From Psilocybe azurescens (lineage: Eukaryota; Basidiomycota; Agaricomycetes; Agaricales; Agrocybaceae): 64,000 bases of DNA. The first letter of the stretch is position 1. The number at the start of each line of letters is the position of its first letter. The notes beneath the pieces are model-generated. The model was not told the origin of the DNA, ran no database searches, and saw only the letters and a program-made list of their open reading frames with translations. The stretch spans positions 62,001 through 126,000 of the forward strand of contig JAJIRX010000598.1 of the NCBI GenBank assembly GCA_023853785.1, read 5' to 3'. Both the position numbers and the translations under genes were made by a program. This document shows, piece by piece, positions 23,882-35,620 of the stretch.

Positions 23882-26800
23882 ATGAAGAGTGGACTTAAGC
23901 TATTAGTGCGGCCTGCGTACTACAGACCGTCGCCTTCGGCGCGTCGTGGTTATCATGACGAATCATTCGGATTTCGCAAACCTCGCGAATATGATTTTCC
24001 TGACTGTAAGTGACAAGAGTAGCATCATCTTACAGTACACTCATACAAACACCAAGACACCGACGTACAGCTCGCAAATCGTGCTAGAAATTCCCACCTT
24101 CTTCGTTATGTCGACTCAATGCGTACCCATGGTCATCGCGCGGCCCACATAGATCCACTGGATCTTATTCATCGGGAAGAGGTCGCTGCTCTATTTCCTG
24201 AGAGGTATGGTTTGAATGATGACGATAAGGTATACGACGTGAATGGCATTCTTTGGACAAAACGTGTCGGGGAAGCAGGCGAGGGCGAGGAACTGTGGAG
24301 TTTCAGGCAGATCAGGAAGCATTTGAGGAAGGTTTATGTGGGAAACATTGCATACGAGGTGCTTCAAGTGTGCTTACTCTCTCCCCATGTTAGCTGATCC
24401 TCGTTTCAAGTACATGCATTCGCCCTCGAAAACTGAGCGATTATGGTTTTCTCACCTTCTGGAATCCCAGTCTTTGCCATCTCCAGAGGATACACCCTTG
24501 GTTCAAATGGACGCTAACAAGAAGAAGCGCATACATGAGCTGTTAGCAAGAAGTGAAGTCTTCGACCACTTTCTGCAACTTAAATTCCCCAATTTGAAAC
24601 GCGTATGTCCATTTTTGGGCGCATATATTCAACTCAATTTAACTCTTCTGTCTCCAGTATGGATTAGAAGGAGGCGAATCCATGCTTCCAGCACTGGATT
24701 CGTTATTTTCGGCAGCTTCTTTAGGTAAGGCATTCTTGGATATCCAGGTACCGCGCTGACGCAGTAGTGTTCATGCAGCCGGTGTCCATCACGTCATTCT
24801 CGGTTCGTCTGAATGTCCTAACTTTCTGTGCATCTATTCAACGACGCTTCAGCTATGCCGCACCGAGGCAGACTTAACCTTCTTACTGACATTCTCCAAT
24901 ATTCTCCCGCTGCCTTATTTCACAAAATAAAAGGCGGGTTTGAGATCCGGAAGATCTGGGCGCAGAGGGAGATGTATTGAGTCACTTAGGTATGCTCAGA
25001 CTCAGTGATCTGCCTGGAGCTCTAATTTGACCTAATTGTACGCATGTAGTTGCTTCACCTTCTCTATCTTATCCTGGTGCCTCTGACCCTATAAAAGTAT
25101 CTCTTCTGCCTAACCCCTCGCACCTCGGTATGTGTGGCTTCATATATACGTTTGGGCTAAGCAATCTGACCTTGAGACGACGCAGAGGCTGTCAATTCCG
25201 TTGCGATGGGTAAAACGCGTGCTAAGCAATTCTCCTTGTTGAAGACCTCACCGGATGACTGCAAACTGGGTGATAGAGTGATGTGCGTTCAGCTTCATGG
25301 AGATGCTAGCTTTACTGGTCAGGGTGTGGTCATGGAAAGTTTGGGTCTTAGTGAGTGACCTTCAATAAAATTACTTCTCAGAAAAGGTGGCTGACGAGAG
25401 GTAGGCAACTTGCCTCATTTCACAAGTGGGGAAGTGTTCATTTGGTGGTCGAGTACGTTTATGTTTCGTTATATACTCGTGATAATCTGTATGACTGATC
25501 CCCGTGACCTAATCTGCAGCAACAAGTGAGGGTGCCTCTGCCTTTGAACATCTCAGAAGAGTATGCCAACTCAGATTACTTGTCTAGTATCGGATATACT
25601 ACCCCGGCTTCTAACGCTCGATCGTCTTTATACTGCTCAGATGTTGGCAAGATGATCAACGCTCCTGTCCTGCATGTCAATGGTGATCATCCTGAAGGTA
25701 GAAACTCCTGGCGTCTCTTTCACTCGAAGAAGCGGTTTCTAATGTCTTCTCTATAGACGTGGCGAAGGCTATGGATATTGCGTTTAGGTATAGGAATTAC
25801 TTCAGGAAAGACATTATAGTCGATTTGCTCGTGTACAGGCGATGGTAGGTCTTTTTATCTGGTCATTGTTTCTCCTTCTGATGAAATACTTGTTCTTTTA
25901 GGGGTGAGCTTCTCGTTTCCTGATTGCTTGCTTCGACTGAGCAAACCTACTTTTGCAGGCACAACGAGTTGGACCTACCCAGTATTACGAGTCCACTTAT
26001 GTATGAAAAGATTGCTGCGAGGAAATCGGTGCCTCAGCTTTATGAACAGAAACTCGTTGTAAGTCACTGTGTTCTTTACATTATCTTTTGACCTCCCTTA
26101 AATGAATGATCTGCAGACGGAAGAAGTCTTGACTCTGGAAGACATCAATACAGTTCGAACCTCCTATAAATCTAAGCTAGAAGCAGAGTTGGCGAGAATG
26201 GCTTCGTATGTTCCATCTGCGTCGATGCTTGAGAAACAATGGGCAGGTATCGTCTGGCCTGCGAGTGCGGAAGCACAGCATGATCCCTCCACCGGCGTTG
26301 AGAAAGAAAAGTTAGAGAAAATTGGCAAGGCTAGTGTCGCTGTTCCTGAAGGATTCGTACGTTTTCTTTCTCGGTAGCTGGCCAACGCGATGGCACTGAA
26401 TATTTTACAGCAAATTCATCCTAAATTACATCGCCATGTCAAGAATCGCCTACAAAGTGTCACTATTGGGAAAGGTATTGATTTTGCCACCGCGGAGGTA
26501 CGTTTTCTTCAATGTGGGCACGGCTTCGGACTGACCGATTGGGATATCTACAAGGCACTTGCTTTTGGTTCTCTACTGCTTGAAGGCACGGATGTACGAA
26601 TCTCGGGCCAGGATGTAGGCAGAGGGACGTTCAGCCACCGACATGCCATGCTGGTCAATCAACAAACAGAGGGCGTCATCGTTCCGCTCAATGATGAATT
26701 GAAAGCGGATGGGAAGTTGGAGCTTGCGAACAGTCAGTCACCCTTATTTCTTTCAGTATAATGGCTTTATTGACCAAACGCAGGTTCGCTAAGTGAGATG

Positions 26801-27942
26801 GCAGTCCTTGGTGTAAGTTATTATCCCTTAAATGTGTCGGGAGATGTTCCTGTACTTATCCTCTTCAGTTCGAATATGGCGCTAGCTGGGAAAGACCCAA
26901 TCTCCTGCCAATATGGGAAGCTCAGGTATGTTATTCAGGCTTTGATGTCCACTAATTCCGCGTTGAACACTTAACGCTCTAGTTTGGAGATTTCTTCAAT
27001 GGAGCACAAATCGTCATTGATACATTCGTCTCTTCGTCTGAAAGTTTGTCACCTTCTGTTTCTACTGTTCGAATATACTGTTTATCGGCTCTTTTAGCGA
27101 AATGGTTGAAACAAAGTGCCATGGTTTTAATGCTCCCTCATGGTCTCGACGGTGCCGGGCCCGAGCATTCTTCCTCGAGATTAGAAAGGATGCTTCAGGT
27201 GCGTCCAGTCACACTATAATCCAACTACGCTCAGCTAAACTTCTATGCCCCTCTCAGTTAACAAATGATCGCTACGATGCCAACTCGGAGCCCAACAACA
27301 TCAATATGCATGTTGCTTTCCCGACAACACCTGCTCAGTATTTTCATTTGCTCAGGAGGCAGATCTGTCGAAACTACAGGAAACCTCTCATAATTGCCGG
27401 GCCTAAAGGTCTTCTACGGCTTTCGGTAAGTCGTATCGAATGTGCACAACGTACTGTGGCTATATTTTTTTATCTTTTAGGCTGCCTCCTCCGCGATTGA
27501 GGATATTGAAGCCGGGACGCACTTTAAGCCTGTCATCGCTGATCCCTTAACTGATAAAACGAAAACGAAGAAGATCGTGATGCTATCTGGGAAGGTCTAC
27601 TACGATTTGATTAAAGAGCGCCAAGCACGTGAACTTGAGGACAGCGTCGCATTCATTCGCATTGAGGAACTGGCCCCATTCCCATTCCAACAGGTGGAGG
27701 ACACCTTACAACAATACCCTAATGTCGAGTCGTATAGCTGGCTCCAGGAAGAGCCAAGAAATCAGGGGGCATTCTCTCATGTTAGCGGGAGGATTGCGTC
27801 GGTACTCAGGAGGATGGGTAAAGGGAATGAAGAGCTGACGTACCTCGGACGCAAGGAGAGTGCGTTGCCTGCTCCTGGAGTGGGCAAGCTGTATCAGGTA
27901 CAGCAACGCCAGGTGTTAGAGGCACCGTTTTGGGGCCTGTGA
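23882..27942 (+). CDS. DHTKD1: Mitochondrial 2-oxoadipate/2-oxoglutarate dehydrogenase E1-like protein
   Basis: Thiamine-diphosphate E1 dehydrogenase of the DHTKD1 type, expected in mitochondria in 2-oxoadipate (lysine/tryptophan breakdown) or related oxidation. The N terminus [20 protein letters not shown] is Arg/Lys-rich like a targeting peptide. Family motifs in order: [160 protein letters not shown] and the C-terminal [12 protein letters not shown]. Intron 1 (24006-24056) ends at CAAG. Two micro-exons are needed: 6 nt (25520-25525) and 2 nt (25902-25903). The frame breaks at CCGG 24948-24951, where one extra base would join GGFEI to [13 protein letters not shown]. The stop is at 27940-27942. 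Confidence 0.93.
25520..25525 (+). other. 6-nt micro-exon of DHTKD1
   Basis: CAACAA between a 67-nt intron (25453-25519, GTACG...CTGCAG) and a 62-nt intron (25526-25587, GTGAGG...GTCTAG). It supplies the Asn residues of the conserved VNNxIGYTTP segment. Confidence 0.75.
25902..25903 (+). other. 2-nt micro-exon of DHTKD1
   Basis: GG between a 57-nt intron (25845-25901, GTAGGT...CTTTTAG) and a 55-nt intron (25904-25958, GTGAGC...TTGCAG). It completes Trp and starts Gly of the conserved RRWGHNELD. A single fused intron would be twice the usual length and out of frame. Confidence 0.65.
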
Positions 27943-28877
27943 TATGTGAGGGAGGGATAATTTTTATGGATTTTGAACTTATTTTCGAGATGATGATCTT
28001 CGCAGTCGCAGTAGTTATCGTATACGACAGGAGGCTTGAAACGCTCGTCAGCACTGAATTGTTTGGATTTCTTTCGTAGATTCTTGTGTCGAGATTTGGA
28101 CTTTAATTTGCTACTTCGATTGGTTTTCAAAGTCTAACGGACTCGGCTCTCGTTAATCATTGTCCTAAAACTATATATGTGCAGAGACATCGCTTAGACA
28201 TCGTGGGAATTTAATTTAGCCGAGCTCGGCACAACTGTCACCAAGCGCCCATTCACTGGGACTGTCCATTTCCGGAGATCTCTGGCCATGATTGGGCCGT
28301 GGCTTGACCATCCCGATGTCCCAATTGTTCCACACATCTATGGCTAACTATGGAACTGGTTCAGGACTCGAGAGGCGATGACTCCATGACGAATTGCATA
28401 GCTACGGCTGTGAGAAAATTTGAATCTCCTGTTATTTGTTGGTGTAAGGTCTGTAGTATTCTCCCACTTTGATTCAATGGCCCGCTGTGCATCGCACTGT
28501 ATTTGGATGGTCCAGCTTTTATATTATTCTATGAACTTAAAAGATTCACACAGCCTCATTTTCGCAGTGGCTTTCGATTTTGACTTAAAAGCACGGCCAT
28601 CTTCAAGATGTTTGCTCGAAGAACACGTTAGATTCTTCCACCACACTAGATGCATCTTCCACTACTCCACAATTTTCAACGTCGCGCCGTAAATAATAGA
28701 AACAAAAAGAAGAAACAGTACGGTGATCGTTCACAGATATTTGGAACAAGGTATGTAACCACCTTCTTAAGCTTACTGAATTGCATAAAAGATTATCGTA
28801 TTGATATTTCATCCGTTATAGAAGGTTTGATAGCGGATACGATGCGGATCGGAAGCCAGGAACCTCTGAGCACCCAT
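27943..28877. other. Intergenic region and unresolved 5' end of next gene
   Basis: 3' flank of DHTKD1, then the likely promoter and first exon(s) of the membrane-protein gene, which I could not place. Confidence 0.4.
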
Positions 28878-29589
28878 TCATTTTTGGCCAATCTCCTGGC
28901 CAGGCACTGTTGGCGGAGGCTCGGCGAACGCTGCATACTTAAATGTCGAGGACAAAGTAAGAATGCAGAGCGCCGATACCTGTCAGAGATTGAGCTAACT
29001 ATTAGTATTAGTATGGGAATGCGACCAACCCAGACCGTGTGGGAGGGCCTATAATGATTTCAACCTTCTCTTCTGGCTCCACGAACTTCACCATCGTCTC
29101 AGATGATTTCACAGTCAGGCGTCTGGCCGAGGCTATCGCTTCCAGCTGCACGTTCTTCCTTTCGGAACCGTTTATTTCTAACTCGACGGCGAATATAGAG
29201 ACATACAGCGGCAGTCCTCTTCCCGAAAGCGTCGTGCAGTACTATCGATCAAGTAGTATTGCTCTTACATCGGATGGGTACATCAACAACGCGACATACA
29301 GTGCACCGGGAGCGCCCGAGACCGATTTGCCTGATTTTCCGGGTCTTCAATGTTTCAATCAGACCATCGGCAGTAAAGCGCCTCTATTTGTTGAATTTCC
29401 TCCCGGACGATATGGACAGCTAATACAGTGACTGGTTTAGTCGTTGGCGTCTTTTTCTCTACAGCTTTGATTTGTTTTGCACTTTATCGTTGTTGCAGGA
29501 GGAAGAAAGATTCCATTACGGGCGCTGAAGCTTCCTTGTTCGGTAAATATCTCTGATTTGTATGCTCTGTGTTTTTGCTAGAGAAATAG
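28878..29589 (+). CDS. Single-pass membrane protein, C-terminal part
   Basis: Exons 28878-28957, 29011 to about 29540 and 29582-29589 splice into an extracellular domain with several N-glycosylation sites (NAT, NFT, NST, NQT), for example YGNATNPDRVGGPIMISTFS, then one membrane helix (TVTGLVVGVFFSTALICFAL) and a short basic tail (YRCCRRKKDS) ending at TAG 29587-29589. The exon starting at 28878 has an acceptor (CTCTGAG) and reads HPIHFWPISWPGTVGGGSAN; earlier exons are unresolved. The ectodomain frame (ending PPGRYGQL) and the helix frame (SRTIWTANTVTG) differ by one base near the CCC run at 29402-29404, with no GT between them for an intron. I know no function; it resembles fungal glycoproteins of unknown role. 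Confidence 0.5.
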
Positions 29590-31861
29590 GTCAAATTGTT
29601 ACATTTTCGCGACTCAGCGCCAGCAGTGAGAGAAGGGCGCTCGGGTGTTTGATTCAAGAGCCTCTAAGAATTTCTCGTTGCCAATGGACAATTTAAACAA
29701 TTATAAACTATAGAATTTGATACAGTACTACAACAATGTCGCTCTTATTTTCCACGTTTCTCAAATCATCTCGGTCGCAATCCCGAGTAGATTAACGACT
29801 TTTCTCAGTCGCAATGTAATTAAGGTTTTAACTAAATGTTAGCGTGAGCTCAGTGATGACGCAACAGAACCAGCTAGACCACCTAAAACTAGAAATGTAA
29901 AACGCTGGCAACCCAAGATACAGCGAAGCCCCCAAGCTGTCAAGATTGTGGATAATAGACAAGGTTAGAATTACCCACCACGCCCACCCTCATTAGGCGC
30001 CTGATGCTGTCAAAAGTTTGAGCATGTCGAATCGGTTCAGATCAGCTCATCGTTCTGGAGGTCGGACCGACGGGCAAGGTATCACGTTTGTTGGTTAACG
30101 ACGCACGATCGGAAACTAAACGCGAGTAGGCGATGACTCTTAATCAATCTCAGATCTATGCGCCTAAATATTCTACGCGGAGGTGTAGCAGTAATCTGAT
30201 CGGGCGACCTTACGACCACTGAAGGAGACTAAGGCGCGGACATCACTCGGGCCGACTTTTGGTATCCGCGATTATGCAATCACAATTTCTGGTAGTGGTC
30301 GAGCGTAAACAACTTCTTTCTCAAGAACTAAGACGTCCAAAGACACCTGAGTTTTTTAATTTTTAATTCGGTGTTTCCAATTAATACATTTCTGAATTTT
30401 GGAAGAGATTTATTCCATAGAAACTCTGCAAGATGCTTAGTTCTGATTGTCTAAATTCAATTCAAATTGGTGATCAAATCTGTATCGCAATACTCATGCT
30501 CAGAAGTGTTTCTGCTGCCTAAAAATGAGTGAATGTACTTTTCATAGTCTCAGACATATTATTCATGAGTTACCTGGATTAAATACAACAATGGAAATGT
30601 TCTATTCTTCTAAGCTTAGCACTAAAAAGTGTGCAAGTTGACTGATTTGTGTACCACCAATAATGGATGCCTTTATACATAAATCTGAAGTTGTAATCTA
30701 TAGAAGCACAGAATCCTCTCTTTTGATTTCAGAGATTTATTCTATCTGTTGAGAACAAGGCCATGTAATGTTGACTGACTGGCAGGGAAAGGCCATCAAA
30801 TTACATAACCACGGATACTAAAAGTGGGCACAAGACATTGTTCACTCTGATATACTTGGAAAGCTGTTATGTACGGATCTCACCGACCTTCACGCATGGA
30901 TATACGTTATCTGATATAGAGTGCTTCGTTTGATGTACCAGCTGTCGTACAATGGCCTGCTTTCTCTTTCTACTCCCCATTTGCTATAACAAAGCTAAAA
31001 GCTGACTCGTATCGCTCATCACTTTTAATTATTTCGTAGTGATCCAGGGTATTTACATAATTCAAAGAAGACTCAGTAGATCCCCACGCGTGCCTCGAGG
31101 ACCTAAAAGCCACTGATGAGGGATACGCGCCCCGCATTAGGATGACGGTGACAAAGGAGCAACAGTCATGCAGACTTCGCACAGCCTCCACGAGAGCGTG
31201 AACACAAAAAAAAAAGTTTCAAAGATGAACCAGTTCGTCGGATTTTGCTTGATTTTTTCAACTGGACAAAAATACACGGGATCATCGGTGGTCTCCCCAC
31301 TGCCGAGCAAGCGAACTGCATATGGGACCCCTGTAAAGTGTCTAATATTGAGCTAGTTTGCACACCGCATCGAAGATTTAGAGCGTGAACACAGGAACCA
31401 AAGTAGATGAACCAGCTCTTCAGACTGCACCTGATATGTTTCTTACCTGCAACAAAGTACAAAGGACTGTCAGCAACGTCCGCCACTTACAAACGAACCA
31501 GCAAGCAAGCTCTGTAAAGGACCCTGCAATGTATGATATTGAGCTAGGCTTGCAAGCGGCTCGCCCTCTAGAAACACTACTGGAACATGATCTCAATCCG
31601 TGGAAGTGCCCGAGTGAGCACAAATAGACTTGCTCAACAAAACACAACTTCATTCCGCCTCCCCTTCCTAGTCGCAGTTACTTGCACCCACCCAACATCC
31701 CAATATCTTGAACTGGAGCATCCTAGTCACCCCACGGCAGTACAAGCCATCGACACCAGCAAGTAAAAGGTGAGAACCTCACGTCCGACAATGCTAAGAC
31801 GCGACTTACCTGGTTGTGGCCATCCTGCTCATCGCCATAGCTTCTACATACCAAAGCCAAG
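29590..31861. other. Intergenic region
   Basis: Mostly AT-rich sequence without a supported gene, including a decayed direct duplication at 31190-31562. Confidence 0.45.
31190..31562. repeat. Decayed direct duplication, two copies of about 180 bp
   Basis: Copies at about 31190-31372 and 31380-31562 share ordered blocks: GAGCGTGAACACA, GATGAACCAG, CAAGCGAACT/CAAGCAAGCT-like sequence, CTGTAAAG, and AATATTGAGCTAG/GATATTGAGCTAG. They are diverged and show no coding potential. Confidence 0.6.
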
Positions 31862-32605
31862 ATGCCAGCCCAGAATGCCTCATACTCCAGCCAGGGTCAT
31901 AGAATTGACTCGACACACCCTCAGGCAGCAGTTGGCACTCACCATCAAAGCATTCCGTTAGACATGCTTGGACAAGACTCTGTCGTGCTGCCTCTCGTCG
32001 ACCGCCCGCCTCCCCTCATTCTCAATAGAACGATCCCCCTCCCAGAATTAACGCAGATTTCCTTTTCAATAAATAAGATCCTTGCCTCCAACTGGGAACA
32101 TCCGGAAATTGACTGGGATCTCTCGTGTCGACCCAGCGGAGCTCGGGCCCGTGCAGCCATCCCGTCGAACGTACACAATGCTTTTGAAAACATTTTCGAC
32201 GTACCAGCATCGGCGCCTGCAGTAGTAGGACCTATAAACATTCGGGTACAGGTCGCAGCCTTGCCTTGCGGTGCAATCTCCGTCATGAGTGGTAGAGAGA
32301 CGAACAGTACGGTGGTCACAGTCAGAGACGTGTTGCTGGCCGTGTACGGCGCCGTGCGATCGGTAGCTCTTCGGAGTAGGGGTCTAACACACCTACAGAG
32401 CTACACCCGCTTCTACAACTCGACACCCTCCACCTCTGCGTGGTGGGACGGAAGTCGGCAACGACAGGTAGAACTGAAAGAAGAGCAAGTCGTCAGCATC
32501 ATCAGGGACCATATGAAAGGAATGACTCGATGGACTGGGCTGTACCAGAGTGCCAACGAAGATAATGTATGGATCCTGAAGACAGGCCGCGGGAGCTATT
32601 GGTAA
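31862..32605 (+). CDS. DUF6699 family protein
   Basis: Single-exon frame of 247 residues. The middle and C-terminal parts have the pattern of DUF6699, common in mushroom genomes and of unknown function: an early IDWDLSCRPS block, NAFENIFDVPASAPAVVGPI, VTVRDVLLAVYGAVRSVA, and a late GMTRWTGLYQSANEDNVWIL. The first 50 residues are low-complexity. The start at 31862 is the first ATG in frame; an intron upstream is possible. No frame break was seen. The next gene is on the same strand but functionally unrelated. Confidence 0.7.
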   Translation: MPAQNASYSSQGHRIDSTHPQAAVGTHHQSIPLDMLGQDSVVLPLVDRPPPLILNRTIPLPELTQISFSINKILASNWEHPEIDWDLSCRPSGARARAAIPSNVHNAFENIFDVPASAPAVVGPINIRVQVAALPCGAISVMSGRETNSTVVTVRDVLLAVYGAVRSVALRSRGLTHLQSYTRFYNSTPSTSAWWDGSRQRQVELKEEQVVSIIRDHMKGMTRWTGLYQSANEDNVWILKTGRGSYW

Positions 32606-33053
32606 TTACAAACGTCAAGCCCAAGATTCCAACGTCCACAAAGACAGACCAGGAGAGTATAATGCCAAAAAGTTAACGAATCCATAGCACATAGTCGACA
32701 CGCACATCATTTGTACCATAGACAGTTTCAATAGTTCAGATATCCACAATTCAAGCACAATGGTACTTCACCAGGGTAAAGCCTTGAAAGCGTCGCTCAC
32801 TGAACAGGTGGCAGATGGGTAGACACTGAGTCTCTGGATACGATTCAAAATTTGTCGCCAGATTTTGAGAGACTTTGGAGGAATTTTGGAGCAGACCGCT
32901 AAGAGGGATGTGCCACCACAGGCTCATGGACGTTAAAGGGAAGGAACGGAACTAAAATTTCTCACGAGAGCCTATTCAATTTTGCAATTTCCCACAACCG
33001 TCTCGATTTTTATCCTTCTACCGTCGACTGTTACACAATTCAATCCCTCTACA
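32606..33053. other. Intergenic region
   Basis: Short spacer holding the promoter of the HNH gene. Nothing else is seen. Confidence 0.45.
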
Positions 33054-34307
33054 ATGCCGCGTAGCCCACCTCAGCCTCTTCCACGTCCCAATCCATACCA
33101 TCCAGATACTCAGTCCATTACACACTCTGCGTACACGAAATGTCTTGATCTCGAGACGCGCCACAACCAAGTTGCCAAGTCAGCCGATGTCCGACTTGAG
33201 GTCTTGATCTGCGCGCGATTTCTGGGGTATATGTTACTTGAGGCACCGACAGATAATGGCCGCGAGGATTTCGCTTGGGAGGTTTTTCGGTGCACGACCG
33301 ATATCGAACTTCAACAACTTGCGCAAATTTACAACGATCATCTACTGCGCATTTGTAAGTCAAATTTATCTGAGCCTTACAAGCTCTGCTAACAATACAA
33401 TTCCTAAATCCTAGTTCGCAGAAACAAGGGCTGTACTCCAACCCCTCGTAGCCATCCTTCTGTGCCGTCGTTTGACCTACAGAAAGACGAATTGAAACAT
33501 TCGTTGGTTGACACACCCAACAGCCACATGGAGGCCAAGACGAAAGTGCGTCGACATATAACGCTTCTTACTTTATTCATGGCTCAGTTTTTCCCAGGCC
33601 CTGCAACGTGATGGTTATCGCTGCGTCGTTTCCAAAAGAATCGACTATGGTGCCTTTATGGACGATCTGATTCAGGCAAAAGAGGGCGATATGGGGACAG
33701 CAACCCACCTGGCACACATTTTCGACCGTTCGACCAATGAAAATCTCGGCGATTCGGACACGGTATTCACTTATCCCAATGGCTGACGTATCTGATGTTC
33801 GTTTGTATATAGAGCTCTTATGCCGCATCTGCGCATGCAGTATTACTTCGATATGGTCAACTTCGGGCTATCGAAGAACTGAATGGACCAGGCCTGCATC
33901 GACTTGAAAATGTGATGACTATGGATGCCTCAGTCCATCTGCTTTTCGACAACTTAGAAATTTGGTTTGAACGAAATGAAAACGTGAGCGATGAATCATT
34001 AATAACTTGCAACAATTCAATATCCTTGAGATTTGCTAGGACCCCATCCACCACTATAGACTGGAAACTGTTGAACCTTTTTAATTGCCGGTCTGCCACG
34101 TCAAATTGAATTTACGACTCCCGACCCAGACCAACTGCCACTTCCTGACCCGCGCTATCTGGCCCTTCACGCTGCATGCGCACGAGTCGCGCACCTGTCA
34201 GGTGCAGGTGAGTATATCGCCAAGATTCTCCGTGATCTTCCAGCCGTCGGAGTCTTAGCGGAGGACGGGGTTCGGATGTGTTATATCATGCACTTGTGCG
34301 CTGTTAA
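33054..34307 (+). CDS. HNH nuclease-domain protein, mushroom type
   Basis: Member of a large agaricomycete family with an HNH domain; biological role unknown. Start MPRSPPQPLPRPNPYHPD, then a helical region (VLICARFLGYMLLEAP). The HNH region follows: ALQRDGYRCVVSKRIDY, THLAHIFDRSTNENLGDSD, LHRLENVMTMDASVHLLFDN and LEIWFERNEN. Four short introns fit, for example ending TCCTAG before FRRNKGCTP. Two one-base breaks occur. In the T5 run at 34078-34082, HYRLETVEPF continues in another frame as LIAGLPRQIEFTTPDPDQLP. In the G4 run at 34267-34270, LAEDG continues as GSDVLYHALVRC and stops at 34305-34307. Either both are sequence errors or the gene is dead; this family often contains pseudogenes. A start at 32982 is possible but gives an unneeded extension. 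Confidence 0.75.
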
Positions 34308-34748
34308 GATGTCCAAGCTTACTGACCTAAAAACACGGTTGTTTTCATGTCGTGTAATGTCTTAGTTCACCTCGAGGGCCTGATTCGCTCTTCGAGGCAT
34401 TTGTTGGCCGTCCGGTGTTTAATTTACATACTGCCTCATTTGGTAGAATTTTACGGTCACCGAACGACCGACAATGATAGCCGAGTAAAACCACCGTAAG
34501 GTGCGAGCAAAGTATTCGCAAAGAATTCTAACAAAGAATATATAGGGCACGGCAGTTCGATAAAATCTGCAATGGACTTGAACAACTGATTTTTTCTAAT
34601 TATTTAATTTGATACACCATGTTTAAGGCACACATCTTTGAGAACGACGCCTTTATCGTTCGACGGCTAGACGCTCAGGAATGCTGAACTCTACAGAGGC
34701 GCATCATTTATCAATAAAAATAAACTATCCGTCTAGAGTGGAATAAAC
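34308..34748. other. Intergenic region between convergent genes
   Basis: AT-rich 3' flanks only. Confidence 0.45.
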
Positions 34749-35620
34749 TTACTGCACGAACCACCGTCCATCATTAGCAACACACAATCCGCCGTGCGCA
34801 TTCTGGGTAGCCTGGCAATTTGGAGCAAGGAAATCGATGAGGCTGGCCTGTTCCATCAAAATGCAATTTCAGTCAATTTGCCATACGAATCAGAAGTTGG
34901 TTCCGTACAAAATCGGTGCGGCAATAGTTCAATGCCGTAGTTGCTTGATTCAAGAAGAAAGATGTACAGCTGGAGAACGTCAAAGAGACGACGTTGTTGG
35001 ACTTTCAATAGTAGTCAGTTTCATTGTGACATCGGCATATGAAAGTGCATAAGAATAACGATAACGCACTCCAGTGTCGATCTCAAAGACAGGTGCTATA
35101 AAGAGCATTCACGATTAGATTTATTCTTTATCAAATAAGATTGAACGACCACATACCTATACTCTGACTTTCGAACCGCAGTGCATCTGCGATGACATGG
35201 CATTCATTCGGGTCGGGGCCTCCACCAGCTGGGGTGTGGCAGAACGTAGTGCCTGGACAGATTCACCACGAGTCAACCACCGATTTACCCATGAAATATG
35301 TACAAGGAATACGAAGAATACTCACAGGGTGCTCCGCATACACTCACAGCTTGACGAGGTTGCAATAACGCGCCGTTCTCAACTGTTTCAGAGTCGGCTA
35401 TGCCTTCACAAGTGATGATATCGAGCTTGACGTTCTTGTCTGCACCAATATACTGGGTAGACGTAATGACCTGATTTCCTTTACAGATCCTCTCTGGAAT
35501 GAACGGGTGAGTCAAACGACCATTAAGAAGCTAGGCTTCCGCTCGAACCTGGTACCAGAGGAGTAGCTGCAACAAAGCCAGAGATCGACAGTGCGGTTAA
35601 GAGAAAAGCAGAGAAGTACA
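34749..35620 (-). CDS. Cys-containing small secreted protein
   Basis: Six exons splice into about 175 residues. The start at 35620 gives a signal peptide (MYFSAFLLTALSISGFVAA). The mature part includes ERICKGNQVITSTQYIGADK, LDIITCEGIADSETVENGAL, SVCGAPCTTFCHTPAGGGPD, ECHVIADALRF, SNNVVSLTFSSCTSFFLNQA, ALNYCRTDFASLIDFLAPNC and, at the end, NAHGGLCVANDGRWFVQ before TAA at 34749-34751. About ten cysteines suggest disulfides in the extracellular space. Introns are 50-75 bases; the first donor is GTTCGA after CCAG. It resembles agaricomycete secreted proteins ending in a GGLCVA-like motif; no function is known. The frame is intact. Confidence 0.75.
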
